Numbered from the stretch's first letter, positions 35,427 through 44,678 are shown. The stretch: DNA of 64,000 nt from Parvibaculum sp035325945 (GCF_035325945.1 NZ_DAOKYX010000001.1:1-64000), one strand, 5' to 3'. Translations and numbers: made by a program. Notes: generated by a model from the letters alone, not told the origin.

Positions 35427-36197
35427 ATGACAGGCGCTCCCACCGTTTCGGCCCTTCGCATCTCGCGCGAGGAGATGTCGATCCTCATCCGGGGAGCGAC
35501 CATCGACGTCGCGCCGCATCACCATCATGCGCTTCAGATCGCCGTGGCGCTCCGCACGCCATTCCATCTCTCTTGCGCGGGCGACGACCTCGCACTCGAA
35601 GGCGCGATCGTCGCGCCCGGCACGCCGCACCGGCTCGACAGTCGCGGCGGCGAGGTGGCCGTGCTGCTCGTCGAACCGGAACTCGCCGCCGCGCGCGAGG
35701 CAATGGCGCGATTGCTCGGCGGCAAAGCCTTCGCGCCCTTGCCGATGGAAGAGATGCGGCAGCTCCGCGCGGTCTGCCTCGGGGACGGGACGCCATCGCA
35801 CGCGCATATGCTCGGCCTTCTCGCGCCCGGCACGCGAGACATGCCGGAACGCGACCCGCGCATCGCCGCGTTGCAGGAGCGGCTGCGCGCGCTTCCAGAA
35901 AAACGCGCCTCACTTGGCGCCATCGCGGCCGAAATGGGGCTCTCCGAAAGCCGCCTCACCCATCTCTTCAAGGAAGAAACGGGCGTTTCCTTCCGCCGCT
36001 ATCTGCTCTGGCTCCGCCTCGGCGATGCGATGGCTCGCGCGCTGGCGGGCGCATCGCTCACGGATGCGGCCCATGCCACGGGTTTTGCGGACTCGGCGCA
36101 TCTGAGCCGCACCTGCCGGGAAATGTTCGGCATCAATCCGCTCTCCGTCGCGCGCAATAGCCGGTTCGTTCAAGCGGGAAAGCGGGACGTCTCCTAG
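35427..36197 (+). CDS. AraC-family transcriptional regulator
   Basis: A 256-residue regulator. The N-terminal part is cupin-like with a four-histidine run (APHHHHALQIAVAL) and APGTPHRLDS, suggesting a small sensory barrel. The C-terminal AraC double HTH is at about 150-245 (LGAIAAEMGLSESRLTHLFKEETGVSFRRYLLWLRL and TDAAHATGFADSAHLSRTCREMFGINP). It is 32 bases before the DUF3703 gene and probably cotranscribed with it. Confidence 0.87.
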   Translation: MTGAPTVSALRISREEMSILIRGATIDVAPHHHHALQIAVALRTPFHLSCAGDDLALEGAIVAPGTPHRLDSRGGEVAVLLVEPELAAAREAMARLLGGKAFAPLPMEEMRQLRAVCLGDGTPSHAHMLGLLAPGTRDMPERDPRIAALQERLRALPEKRASLGAIAAEMGLSESRLTHLFKEETGVSFRRYLLWLRLGDAMARALAGASLTDAAHATGFADSAHLSRTCREMFGINPLSVARNSRFVQAGKRDVS

Positions 36198-36229
36198 ATT
36201 GCCTTCCGAAACGCAGAAGGAGACGCCCC

Positions 36230-36622
36230 ATGCACAGCGAATTGCGCGCGGCCTATGACGCCGAGATGACCATCGCCAAGGCGCTCTACCGGGAACGGGA
36301 TTACGAGCGCTGCCTCGCGCATCTCGAGCGCGCCCATATTCTCGGCCAGCGCAACTACATCCCCCATGTCGTCAATCACTACTGGATGCTGAAGGCTGGC
36401 TGGCAGAGGCGTGACATGCAAGAAGTGCTGGGCCAGATCGTCCGCATCATCGGCTCGGCCGGATCGCTTGTCGGCGCCGTGCCCATCGGCAATACCGGAC
36501 GGGCGAATGTCAGCGCCATCAAGCCGATGCCGATCCCGGCAGATCTCGCCCGCCATTTCGAACGCATCAGACGAGATGGTGTTGCGCCGTCTCCTGCGGA
36601 AAATCGAGCGCATGGATCGTGA
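36230..36622 (+). CDS. DUF3703 family protein
   Basis: A 130-residue soluble protein with the DUF3703 pattern ALYRERDYERCLAHLERAHILGQRNYIPHVVNHYWMLKAGW, a helical pair recalling one tetratricopeptide unit. Function unknown; members are often found near metal or stress genes. AAGGAG precedes ATG 36230. Its 3' end overlaps, tail to tail by 56 bases, the small membrane peptide gene on the other strand. Confidence 0.8.
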   Translation: MHSELRAAYDAEMTIAKALYRERDYERCLAHLERAHILGQRNYIPHVVNHYWMLKAGWQRRDMQEVLGQIVRIIGSAGSLVGAVPIGNTGRANVSAIKPMPIPADLARHFERIRRDGVAPSPAENRAHGS

Positions 36623-36728
36623 GCGCGGCGCTGGCCGTGAACATCGCGACATAGGTCACGATGACGGACATGACGAGCGCGACCATGATGCGCTCGGCGC
36701 GATGACGGATGACAAGCGGCATTTTCAT
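36567..36728 (-). CDS. 53-residue single-pass membrane peptide
   Basis: A short protein starting MKMPLVIRHRAERIMVALVM, with one predicted transmembrane segment (IMVALVMSVIVTYVAMFTASAALTI split by few polar residues). AGGGAGG stands 6 bases before its ATG, which overlaps the stop of the upstream epimerase gene (TGATG), so translational coupling is likely. No family recognised. Its 3' third lies antisense to the end of the DUF3703 gene. Confidence 0.6.
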   Translation of the reverse strand: MKMPLVIRHRAERIMVALVMSVIVTYVAMFTASAALTIHALDFPQETAQHHLV

Positions 36729-37741
36729 CAGAGCCTCCCTTGAAGGCGCGGGGCGGAAAGGCCCGCTGCGCGCGGCTGGACATCGAGACAACCAAGACCT
36801 TTGAGCGTGACGCGCAGCGCCTGTTCGGCGGGCGTGTGGGGTTCCTCGCCGAGAAAGGCGACGAGCTTTCCGTTATCGAGCCGGAGGGGGTGCTTCCAGA
36901 GATAGCGCATCTCCAGAACCTCGCGGAACATCTCGACGAAGGGCGAAGCGAGCCAGACCGCGATCCAGGGAAAGCCGCGGATCGGGGCATCGGGAACGCC
37001 CGCCGCGCGGCGCGCCGCCTCGGCGATCTCGACGCCCCGCTCGAACCAGTGGCCGCCGAAATGGAAGACCTCGAAACCGCCGAGATCCTCCTCGCGCTCG
37101 ACAAGGCGCACGATGGTTTCGGCAAGATCGGGAAGAAACGCCCAGGCGTGACCCACCTCGGGCCGGCCCGGATAGGTGATCGAACGGAGCGGCTTTCCCG
37201 CCTTCACGAGCCCCTGCCCGAACCAGTTATTGCCGCCACGCGGTCCGAAGAAATCTCCGGCACGAACGATCAGCACACGGAGCCCATGGGCGGAGGCTTC
37301 CCTGAGCCGCGCTTCCATTGCCACACGGATGGCGCCCTTGCACGTCTTCGGGCGCTGCGGTGCGCGCTCGTCCACGAGAGGGAAAGTCTCGGGGCCAAAA
37401 TTGTAGACCGAACCGGGAAAGACGATCCGCGCATTCGCCTCCATCGCGGCGGCGATGGAGCTTTCGAGCATGGGGAGCGCCGTTCTGTTCCAGTTGCGAT
37501 AGCCGGGCGGGTTGGCGCCATGGACGAGGAGGCTCACGCCCCGGGCGGCGGCGACCACATCGGCCGCGTTCATCGCATCGCCCTTCACCCATTCGACCGG
37601 ACCGAGCCAGGCAAAATCGCGGGCGGCTTTTTCGGGATTGCGGTTGAGGGCGCGGATGCGCCAGCCCCGCGCGGCGAGGGCAAGGGCCGTTTCGCTGCCT
37701 ATGCCGCCGGTGGCGCCGATGATGAGAGCTGTTCGGGTCAT
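36728..37741 (-). CDS. NAD-dependent epimerase/dehydratase family protein
   Basis: A 337-residue extended SDR. IIGATGGIGSETALALAARGW is the dinucleotide loop, and SVYNFGP with a downstream Lys stands in the active-site region, though the classical YxxxK is not clean (RVAMEARL follows). GGAG 8 bases before ATG 37741 sets the start; upstream frame to 37783 is discarded. It is divergent from a LysR gene, with two dyads between, and coupled to a small membrane peptide gene downstream. Confidence 0.82.
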   Translation of the reverse strand: MTRTALIIGATGGIGSETALALAARGWRIRALNRNPEKAARDFAWLGPVEWVKGDAMNAADVVAAARGVSLLVHGANPPGYRNWNRTALPMLESSIAAAMEANARIVFPGSVYNFGPETFPLVDERAPQRPKTCKGAIRVAMEARLREASAHGLRVLIVRAGDFFGPRGGNNWFGQGLVKAGKPLRSITYPGRPEVGHAWAFLPDLAETIVRLVEREEDLGGFEVFHFGGHWFERGVEIAEAARRAAGVPDAPIRGFPWIAVWLASPFVEMFREVLEMRYLWKHPLRLDNGKLVAFLGEEPHTPAEQALRVTLKGLGCLDVQPRAAGLSAPRLQGRL

Positions 37742-37781
37742 GTCCGATCTCCGGTTGAATTCGACAACCGGACGATCTCTC

Positions 37782-37801
37782 ATTCATATTTGAATATGAA
37801 T
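37782..37801. promoter_or_regulatory. LysR operator-like palindrome 1
   Basis: ATTCATATT-TG-AATATGAAT is a perfect 9-base inverted repeat in an otherwise GC-rich region, midway between the divergent epimerase and LysR genes. Likely binding site of the LysR regulator. Inference. Confidence 0.55.
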
Positions 37802-37823
37802 TGCCTTTTATCGACGAACAGAT

Positions 37824-37837
37824 ATACGTTTTCGTAT
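37824..37837. promoter_or_regulatory. LysR operator-like palindrome 2, overlapping the start codon
   Basis: ATACG-TTTT-CGTAT, a perfect 5-base inverted repeat overlapping the ATG of the LysR gene at 37836. Placed to allow autorepression. Inference. Confidence 0.4.
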
Positions 37838-38732
37838 GACAAAATCACAACCCGGCTGGGAGCTTTACCGGACCTTTCTCGCCGTCATGCGGGAGGGCAG
37901 CCTTTCCGGGGCGGCCCGGGCGCTGAACCTCACCCAGCCCACTGTCGGGCGCCATGTGGACGCGCTGGAAGAGGCGCTGGGGCTCGCGCTCTTCACCCGC
38001 TCGCAGACGGGTCTCAACGCCACGGAGGGCGCGCTTGCGCTCGTCCCGCATGCCGAGGCGATGGCGAGCGCGGCCGAGGCGCTCCAGCGCGCTGCGTCCG
38101 GCGAAGCCGAGGAGGATCGCGGCACCATCCGCGTCACGGCGAGCGAAATCGTCGGCACGGAGGTGCTGCCACCCATCCTTGCCGCCTTCCGCGAGGCGCA
38201 TCCGCGCATCGCCATCGAACTCCTGCTCTCGAACCGCGCGGAAGACCTGCTGCGGCGCGAGGCCGACATCGCCATCCGCATGGTGCGGCCGACGCAGAGC
38301 GCGCTCGTCGCGCGCAAGATCGGCACCATTCACCTCGGGCTTCACGCGCATCCGCGCTATGTGGAGGCGCATGGCAAGCCAGCGACGCTGGAGGAAATCG
38401 AGGCCCATCCGATCATCGGCTTCGACCGCGAACCCTCGCTGCGCCGCCTCGAGGGGCTCGGCTTCACGCCCTCGCGCGAACTCTTCGCCTTTCGCTGCGA
38501 CAGCGACGTCGCGCAATATGCGGCGCTTCGCGCCGGCTTCGGGCTCGGCATCTGCCAGAACGCGCTCGCCCGGCGCGACGGGCTCCTCCCCATCCTCCCC
38601 GGGACCATCGGCTTCAAGCTCGAGGTCTGGGTCGTGATGCATGAGGACCTGAAGACGAGCCGGCGCGCCCGGCTCATGTTCGACCATCTGGCGGAACATC
38701 TGGCTGCCCACATCGCCTCGGAAGGACATTGA
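37836..38732 (+). CDS. LysR-family transcriptional regulator 2
   Basis: A 298-residue LysR protein. HTH at about 10-66 (YRTFLAVMREGSLSGAARALNLTQPTVGRHVDALEEALG), then the effector domain (VGTEVLPPILAAFREAHPRIAIELLLSN). It resembles the other LysR in the window in its N-terminal helix-turn-helix. It is divergent from the epimerase gene, which it most likely controls through the palindromes between them. Confidence 0.9.
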   Translation: MTKSQPGWELYRTFLAVMREGSLSGAARALNLTQPTVGRHVDALEEALGLALFTRSQTGLNATEGALALVPHAEAMASAAEALQRAASGEAEEDRGTIRVTASEIVGTEVLPPILAAFREAHPRIAIELLLSNRAEDLLRREADIAIRMVRPTQSALVARKIGTIHLGLHAHPRYVEAHGKPATLEEIEAHPIIGFDREPSLRRLEGLGFTPSRELFAFRCDSDVAQYAALRAGFGLGICQNALARRDGLLPILPGTIGFKLEVWVVMHEDLKTSRRARLMFDHLAEHLAAHIASEGH

Positions 38733-38814
38733 TCCTACGCATACTGAGGGTCGCCAGGCCAAATGGCTTCTGCTATATGAGCCCAAACCCCAGGATTACG
38801 CGAGGTCAAGTTGC

Positions 38815-40032
38815 ATGTCTGAAACGAGTACCAAGCCGGCCGCCGGCGCCAATCCACAGCTCCCTTCCTTCAACTGGCAGGACCCCCTGCTCATCGAGGA
38901 GCAGCTCACCGAGGAAGAGCGGATGGTGCGCGACGCCGCCCGCGCCTTTGCCGAGGAGCGGCTCTTCACGCGCGTGAAGGAAGCCAACCGGCACGAGATC
39001 TTCCACCGCGAGATCATGAACGAGATGGGCGCACAGGGGCTTCTCGGCTCCACCCTGCCGGAGAAATATGGCTGCGCGGGCCTCTCCTATGTCTGCTACG
39101 GCCTCGCCGCGCGCGAGATCGAGCGCGTGGACAGCGGCTATCGCTCGGCAATGAGCGTGCAGTCCTCGCTGGTGATGCACCCCATCAACGCCTATGGCAC
39201 GGAGGCGCAGCGCGAGAAATATCTGCCTAAGCTCGCAACCGGCGAATGGGTCGGCTGCTTCGGCCTGACGGAGCCCGACCATGGCAGCGATCCGGGATCG
39301 ATGAAGACGCGCGCGAAGAAGGTCGATGGCGGCTACATCCTCAACGGCGCCAAGATGTGGATCACCAATGCGCCCATCGCCGATCTCGCCGTCGTCTGGG
39401 CGAAGACGGATGATGACGTCATTCGCGGCTTCATCGTCGAGCGCAGCTTCAAGGGCTTCTCGACGCCCAAGATCGAGGGCAAGTTCTCGCTGCGCGCCTC
39501 GGTGACGGGCGAAATCTCGTTGCAGGACGTCTTCGTGCCGGACGAGAACCTGCTGCCGAATGTGCGCGGCCTTGCCGGCCCCTTCGGCTGCCTCAACCGC
39601 GCGCGCTACGGCATTGCCTGGGGCGCGATCGGCGCCGCCGAGTTCTGCTGGCATGCCGCCCGCCAGTACACGCTCGACCGCAAGCAGTTCGGCCGGCCGC
39701 TGGCGGCGAACCAGCTCATCCAGAAGAAACTCGCCGACATGCAGACCGAGATCACGCTCGGGCTTCAGGGCTGCCTCCAGCTCGGCCGCCTCTTCGATGC
39801 CGGCAAGGCCGCGCCTGCCGCCATTTCGCTGATGAAGCGCAATAATTGCGGCAAGGCTCTTGATATCGCCCGCACGGCGCGCGACATGCATGGCGGCAAT
39901 GGCGTCTCCGACGAGTATCACGTCATCCGCCACGTCATGAACCTCGAGGCCGTCAACACCTATGAAGGGACGCATGACGTGCATGCCCTTATCCTCGGGC
40001 GCGAGATCACGGGCATTCAGGCCTTCTCCTGA
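38815..40032 (+). CDS. gcdH: glutaryl-CoA dehydrogenase
   Basis: A 405-residue FAD acyl-CoA dehydrogenase converting glutaryl-CoA to crotonyl-CoA plus CO2 in lysine, tryptophan or aromatic breakdown. The catalytic base is Glu 384 (NTYEGTHDVHALILGR). DSGYRSAMSVQSSLVMHPI with its Arg, which pairs with the substrate carboxylate, marks GCDH against other family members. CFGLTEPDHGSDPGSM is the FAD/substrate motif. ATG 38815 is clear. It stands alone; the electron-transfer flavoprotein must lie elsewhere. Confidence 0.93.
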   Translation: MSETSTKPAAGANPQLPSFNWQDPLLIEEQLTEEERMVRDAARAFAEERLFTRVKEANRHEIFHREIMNEMGAQGLLGSTLPEKYGCAGLSYVCYGLAAREIERVDSGYRSAMSVQSSLVMHPINAYGTEAQREKYLPKLATGEWVGCFGLTEPDHGSDPGSMKTRAKKVDGGYILNGAKMWITNAPIADLAVVWAKTDDDVIRGFIVERSFKGFSTPKIEGKFSLRASVTGEISLQDVFVPDENLLPNVRGLAGPFGCLNRARYGIAWGAIGAAEFCWHAARQYTLDRKQFGRPLAANQLIQKKLADMQTEITLGLQGCLQLGRLFDAGKAAPAAISLMKRNNCGKALDIARTARDMHGGNGVSDEYHVIRHVMNLEAVNTYEGTHDVHALILGREITGIQAFS

Positions 40033-40147
40033 GGCGCGGAGCCGCAACGGAAAGATGTCGTTGCGGCAAGGTGCGCTCCGGATTTTTCGAGACAGGGCAT
40101 GAGTTGATCTGGAAAGTCGCTCCTTTCCGGCTCATGCTCCGGGAGCC

Positions 40148-41392
40148 ATGCGCTCCAGGGAGAGCATCTTGACCGAGACGACATCCTCCGCTTCCGCCCC
40201 TTCGGCGACGAACACGACTTTCACCGTGCTTGCGGCCATCAGCTTCTGCCATCTGCTCAATGACATGATGCAATCGCTGCTGCCCGCGATTTACCCGATG
40301 CTGAAGGAAAATTACGGTCTCGATTTCGGTCAGGTGGGTCTGATCACCCTCACCTATCAGCTCACCGCCTCGCTCCTCCAGCCACTTGTCGGCTATTACA
40401 CCGACAGGCGCTCGAGCCCGTGGTCGCTCGCCATCGGCATGGGCTTCACGCTGGTGGGACTGCTGCTTCTGTCGTCGGCCGCGCATTTTCTGCTGCTGCT
40501 ACTCGCCGCCGCGCTCATCGGCACGGGCTCGTCCGTCTTTCATCCGGAATCCTCGCGCGTCGCGCGCATGGCATCGGGCGGGCGACACGGACTTGCGCAA
40601 TCGCTCTTTCAGGTGGGCGGCAATGCGGGCTCCGCCATCGGCCCGCTCGTCGCCGCCTTCATCGTCATCCAGAGGGGCCAGGGCAGCGTCGCCTGGTTCT
40701 CCATCGCGGCGATGATCGGCATCGTGCTCCTGTGGCATGTCGGCATCTGGTACAAGCGCAACGCGATGCCGCCCGTGACGGGAGCCGCAAGATCCGGCGC
40801 CATTCGCACAAGCGCCGTTTCGCCCGAACGCGCGCGCATGGCCATCGCCATTCTGCTGGTGCTGATCTTCTCCAAATATTTCTATCTCGCCAGCATCACG
40901 AGCTATTACACCTTCTATCTCATCGACAAATTCCATGTGTCGATCGAGAGCGCGCAGGTGCATCTCTTCATCTTCCTTGGCGCGGTCGCGGCCGGCACGA
41001 TCATCGGCGGCCCGCTCGGCGACCGCTTCGGGCGCAAATATGTGATCTGGGCCTCGATCCTCGGCGTGCTTCCCTTCACGCTCATCCTGCCTCATGTCGG
41101 CCTTTTCTGGACGAGCCTCCTCAGCATTCCGATCGGCCTCATTCTCGCCTCGGCCTTCCCTGCGATCATCGTCTATGCGCAGGAGCTGATGCCGGGCCGC
41201 GTCGGAACGGTCGCGGGCCTCTTCTTCGGCTTTGCATTCGGAATGGGCGGCATCGGCGCCGCGGTGCTGGGCGAGCTTGCCGACTTCACGAGCATCGAGT
41301 TCGTGTATCGGGTCTGCGCCTTCCTGCCGCTGCTCGGCCTGTTCACGGGCTTCCTGCCGAATATCGAGCGGGCAGCCGCGTCTGCCCGCTGA
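40148..41392 (+). CDS. MFS exporter, fosmidomycin resistance (Fsr) family
   Basis: A 414-residue, 12-helix MFS protein. HLLNDMMQSLLPAIYPMLKENYGLDFGQVGLI and GTGSSVFHPESSRVARMASGGRHGLAQSLFQVGGNAGSAIGP are hallmark Fsr blocks. It should export small compounds from the inner membrane. ATG 40148 is the longest start; TTG 40169 has AGGGAG at good spacing and may be the true one. An AGCGGGCAG / CTGCCCGCT hairpin at 41367-41390 overlaps its stop. Confidence 0.87.
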   Translation: MRSRESILTETTSSASAPSATNTTFTVLAAISFCHLLNDMMQSLLPAIYPMLKENYGLDFGQVGLITLTYQLTASLLQPLVGYYTDRRSSPWSLAIGMGFTLVGLLLLSSAAHFLLLLLAAALIGTGSSVFHPESSRVARMASGGRHGLAQSLFQVGGNAGSAIGPLVAAFIVIQRGQGSVAWFSIAAMIGIVLLWHVGIWYKRNAMPPVTGAARSGAIRTSAVSPERARMAIAILLVLIFSKYFYLASITSYYTFYLIDKFHVSIESAQVHLFIFLGAVAAGTIIGGPLGDRFGRKYVIWASILGVLPFTLILPHVGLFWTSLLSIPIGLILASAFPAIIVYAQELMPGRVGTVAGLFFGFAFGMGGIGAAVLGELADFTSIEFVYRVCAFLPLLGLFTGFLPNIERAAASAR

Positions 41393-41421
41393 GAAGCGGG
41401 CAACGCAAATTCAGGCGGGCC

Positions 41422-41979
41422 TCACGCCTCGTGCTTTGGCCCCCATTGGCGAACGCGGCCGACATCGACATGCACGAAATCCGATGCCGGATAGTAGCCG
41501 ACGCCGCCGCGCCGGAGCGACAGCGCCGCCTTGTGCACGCGGGAAAGATCACGCCCCGGCACGCGAATGTCGATCGCCTCGCCAACCATGTGGAGACTGC
41601 GCTTGGCGACGCCGTGGCTCGCCCGGGCGAGAAGACTGTTCGTCTTCGGTGAGCGATAGCCGGAAATGACGTGATAGGGCTCATGCGTGTCGAGCTTGTG
41701 GCACAGCTCGGACAGAAGATCGAGCAGGCGCACGTCGATGTGATGCTCGTCGCCCGAGCGATGATCGCGAAGAAGTTTCTTCACGTCGCGCAACGCGTCG
41801 GGAATGTAGACGCCATCGGCCCAATAGGTCGTGGAAAGGCTTTCGCCCGTATGCGTGTTATAGAATTTGAGCATGCGCGGCGTCGCCACCGACGCGATGG
41901 AAGGCCGCGGCAGAATGACGGAAGCTGCCGCAGTCGCGCCGAGAGCCAATACGCCTCTGCGTGTGATCACCGACCTCAC
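41422..41979 (-). CDS. mepK: murein endopeptidase, MepK/YcbK-like (DUF882)
   Basis: A 185-residue exported metallopeptidase. The N-terminus MRSVITRRGVLALG with a hydrophobic stretch is a twin-arginine signal. The zinc site of the M15A fold shows as SLHMVGEAIDIRV (HxxxxxxD) and FVHVDVGR. E. coli MepK cleaves 3-3 mDap cross-links in peptidoglycan. AAGAGG before GTG 41979 sets the start. It lies 115 bases after an L,D-transpeptidase gene on the same strand, the same pairing as ycbB-ycbK in E. coli. Confidence 0.85.
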   Translation of the reverse strand: MRSVITRRGVLALGATAAASVILPRPSIASVATPRMLKFYNTHTGESLSTTYWADGVYIPDALRDVKKLLRDHRSGDEHHIDVRLLDLLSELCHKLDTHEPYHVISGYRSPKTNSLLARASHGVAKRSLHMVGEAIDIRVPGRDLSRVHKAALSLRRGGVGYYPASDFVHVDVGRVRQWGPKHEA

Positions 41980-42094
41980 ATCCACCTCTTGAGTTCGACG
42001 TGAAGCCCACCCGCCCGATCCCCGTATAGGGTTTCGGACCCGATGCGTCAAACGCAATGACGCGATTGCCGTTATGGAAAACGCGCGTCGCGCC

Positions 42095-43708
42095 TCACGC
42101 GCCGCAGCTTTTCGCGGCGGCAGCGGGCTCTCCCGATTGCGCAAAACGGTGCTGCCTGAGCGCATCGAGCAGCCTTTCGTCGCGGCCATATATGTCGTCG
42201 CGAAACTCGACCGTTCCATCCTCATCGACGAAGCTCGTCCAGTAGACGATGACGATCGGCACTTCATCCGTGAGCGGAATACGCTGCGTCTTTCCATCTG
42301 CGATCACGCCTTCGATGCGTTCGCGCGGCCAGCCGGTATCGTTGCCAAGCAGATGCTCGGCAAGCGCGAGCGGCTTTTCGAGGCGGACACAGCCATGGCT
42401 TCGCGCGCGATCGTCACGCGCGAAGAGGCGGCGCGCGGGCGTGTCGTGCAAATAGACATCGAAGGAACTCGACAGCTCGAACTTGATGCGGCCGAGAGAA
42501 TTCCTTTCACCTGGCGCCTGCACGATCTGATTGTCGCGCCAGTACATGTCGTTCTTCTCGAGATAGTCGGGCTCGCGCGTCAGCGCCGGCAGGATCTCCT
42601 TGCGCATGATCGACGACGGGACGACCCAGGGCGGGTTGACGACGATGGAACTTATGACGCTGCGCAGGATCGGTGTCGGCGTTTTCTTCTTGCCGACCAC
42701 CGCACGCATCTCGAGCACGGGGGCGCCACCGACGATGAGCTTCGCGGTCGCGGCGGCCGCGTTGACCTCGACACGCGTCGGCGAGATCGCGCCCGACAGC
42801 ATGCGCCAGCGCTCGAGATTGACGGCGATCTGCGCGGCGCGGTCTGCCGCCGCGACGTTGAGCGCTTCGAGCGTCTTTCGGCCGACAACGCCATCGGCGC
42901 TCAGACCGTGGCGGTCCTGAAATCGCTTGAGCGCCGCGACGAGCGCGCCATCTAGACGGCTGCCGGTGGCGGAAGCATCCGCCGCATCGAGATCGCCCTC
43001 GGCCGCGAGCCTCCGGCGCAGGGTGGGCACAAGCGGGCTCGCCTCCCCCGACTTCACCGCCTTTGCGGGCGCATCAAGCATCGCCCATCCGCCCTTTGCC
43101 GCCATGTCGGCATAGCGCGCATAGGCGACGACGAGGCGCGCATATTCCGGCTGGGATGGCGGCAGCGAAGCAAGCCAGGCCGCGAGCGAATGTGTGGCGA
43201 AGGCATCGCGCAGCCCCGCGACGGGGTCGGTGACGGGCCGGGGAAAGTCGATATCGCTCTCGATGCTTTCGAGTTCGAGGCGGCCGTTCCGCATATCGCG
43301 TGCATATCGGAGGGCGGCGTCCGTCAGCAGGAGATCGCGGGCGCGCGCATCCCTGATGGCGTCGCTGCCCTTCAGTTCGGCAAGATGAAAGTCGCGCGGG
43401 TCGAGCCCCTGCTCCCCGACAGCGGTGAGCGCCTTAATGAGCGTGGCTGCATCCGCCGCCGACCAGACGCAGACACCGCCCGATCCGCCATAGAAGCGGC
43501 GCAGCGAATTGAAATCGAGCGTCGCGCTTACGGAGCCGGGCAACGCCGCAATCGCTGACAATGGATCGGAACAGGCTGCGGCTTGCGCGGAAGGCGCGCC
43601 CGCGATGCAGGAAAACGCAATCGCCATGGCGCCGGCGAACATTCGGAAATGATGCCAGGCGGCGAAGGAGTACCCCTGCGAACGGGGCTTCGGATTGGAA
43701 CGCAACAC
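42095..43708 (-). CDS. ldtD: L,D-transpeptidase, LdtD/YcbB-like
   Basis: A 537-residue periplasmic enzyme making 3-3 cross-links in peptidoglycan. Signal peptide at about 25-45 (AGAMAIAFSCIAGAPSAQA), peptidoglycan-binding domain near 245-285 (LVAALKRFQDRHGLSADGVVGRKTLEAL), and the YkuD catalytic domain with SHGCVRL (Cys 440). The long scaffold before the YkuD domain is as in E. coli LdtD. Its likely antagonist MepK is the next gene. Long intergenic region upstream shared with the divergent phosphatase gene. Confidence 0.9.
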   Translation of the reverse strand: MLRSNPKPRSQGYSFAAWHHFRMFAGAMAIAFSCIAGAPSAQAAACSDPLSAIAALPGSVSATLDFNSLRRFYGGSGGVCVWSAADAATLIKALTAVGEQGLDPRDFHLAELKGSDAIRDARARDLLLTDAALRYARDMRNGRLELESIESDIDFPRPVTDPVAGLRDAFATHSLAAWLASLPPSQPEYARLVVAYARYADMAAKGGWAMLDAPAKAVKSGEASPLVPTLRRRLAAEGDLDAADASATGSRLDGALVAALKRFQDRHGLSADGVVGRKTLEALNVAAADRAAQIAVNLERWRMLSGAISPTRVEVNAAAATAKLIVGGAPVLEMRAVVGKKKTPTPILRSVISSIVVNPPWVVPSSIMRKEILPALTREPDYLEKNDMYWRDNQIVQAPGERNSLGRIKFELSSSFDVYLHDTPARRLFARDDRARSHGCVRLEKPLALAEHLLGNDTGWPRERIEGVIADGKTQRIPLTDEVPIVIVYWTSFVDEDGTVEFRDDIYGRDERLLDALRQHRFAQSGEPAAAAKSCGA

Positions 43709-43948
43709 CTGAACGAAACCCTGCTTTCAATATCGAGCCGCCCGATTGCGCCGTAAGTGACAGGATACACCGAAACGGGTCGCCCTTGTGGGCCGATCGC
43801 CGGGACCAGGCGTCGCGTGGATAGCTTGCGTCCGGGCACGGCCGGCTTTCGCTTTCGAGGCTGACGGCGAGCGGCACTTCGATCATCATCGCCCTGCCGC
43901 ACCGGCATGGCCGGATTGCCACCGAGACAGAAAGACGAGAGATCGAGA

Positions 43949-44599
43949 ATGACGACGCCCCTGCCAGACGGAATCTGGATTTCAAACGAGAACCCGGAAC
44001 GGCGCGAGGGCGCGGCCGCGCTCTTCCTCGATCGCGATGGCGTCATCGTGCGGGAGGTCGATTATCTCTTCCGCCCCGAGGATGTCGTTCTCGAGCGCGG
44101 GGCGGCGAAGCTCATCGGCTGGGCGCATGCGCAGGGGCTTGCGGTTGCCGCCGTCACCAATCAGGCGGGCATCGCGCGGGGGCGTTTCGGCTGGCCGGAC
44201 TTCGAGGCGGTGGAGGCGGAGATCGCGCGCCAGCTCCGGGCCGCCGGAGTCGCGCTCGATCTCATCGTCGCCTGCGCCTATCACCCCGACCACACGGATG
44301 GCTATGACGACGCCCATGCGCGCTGGCGCAAGCCCGGCCCGGCCATGATCGATCTTGCCGCCGAAAAGCTCGGCATCGACCGCAGCCGGAGCTTCATGAT
44401 CGGCGACAAGGCAAGCGATGTGGAAGCGGCGAGAAACGCGGGCCTTGCCGGCGCCATTCATGTGCTCACCGGCCATGGGCCCGAGGAGCGCGGGGCGGCC
44501 ATGACGCTGGCGCGGCCAGGCTTCGAGGTCATCGCCGCCGCCGATCCGGAGGAAGCGCTTGCGCTTCTCAGCGCCCGGCGCTTCGGTGCCGCCCGATAG
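43949..44599 (+). CDS. gmhB: HAD-family heptose 1,7-bisphosphate phosphatase-like
   Basis: A 216-residue HAD phosphatase. Motif I is FLDRDGVIV (nucleophile and acid Asp), then VTNQAGIARG, KPGPAMIDLA and MIGDKASDVEAA (motif IV). The zinc-loop region shows CAYHPDH only partly, with fewer cysteines than E. coli GmhB. It likely removes the 7-phosphate in ADP-heptose synthesis for lipopolysaccharide, or acts on a related sugar such as in GDP-heptose paths. AGAGATCGAGA precedes ATG 43949. Near an amino-sugar transaminase gene. Confidence 0.8.
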   Translation: MTTPLPDGIWISNENPERREGAAALFLDRDGVIVREVDYLFRPEDVVLERGAAKLIGWAHAQGLAVAAVTNQAGIARGRFGWPDFEAVEAEIARQLRAAGVALDLIVACAYHPDHTDGYDDAHARWRKPGPAMIDLAAEKLGIDRSRSFMIGDKASDVEAARNAGLAGAIHVLTGHGPEERGAAMTLARPGFEVIAAADPEEALALLSARRFGAAR

Positions 44600-44678
44600 G
44601 CAGCGCCGCCCCTTGCGCGCAAGGCAGTGGGCCTGTTCAATGGCCGCACGATTCCACCGCTGCCCCGGACATCATCCC

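Noticed and set aside
36740..38644. A 634-codon plus-strand frame joining epimerase antisense to LysR DNA
   Set aside because: It crosses two well-supported genes in wrong frames.
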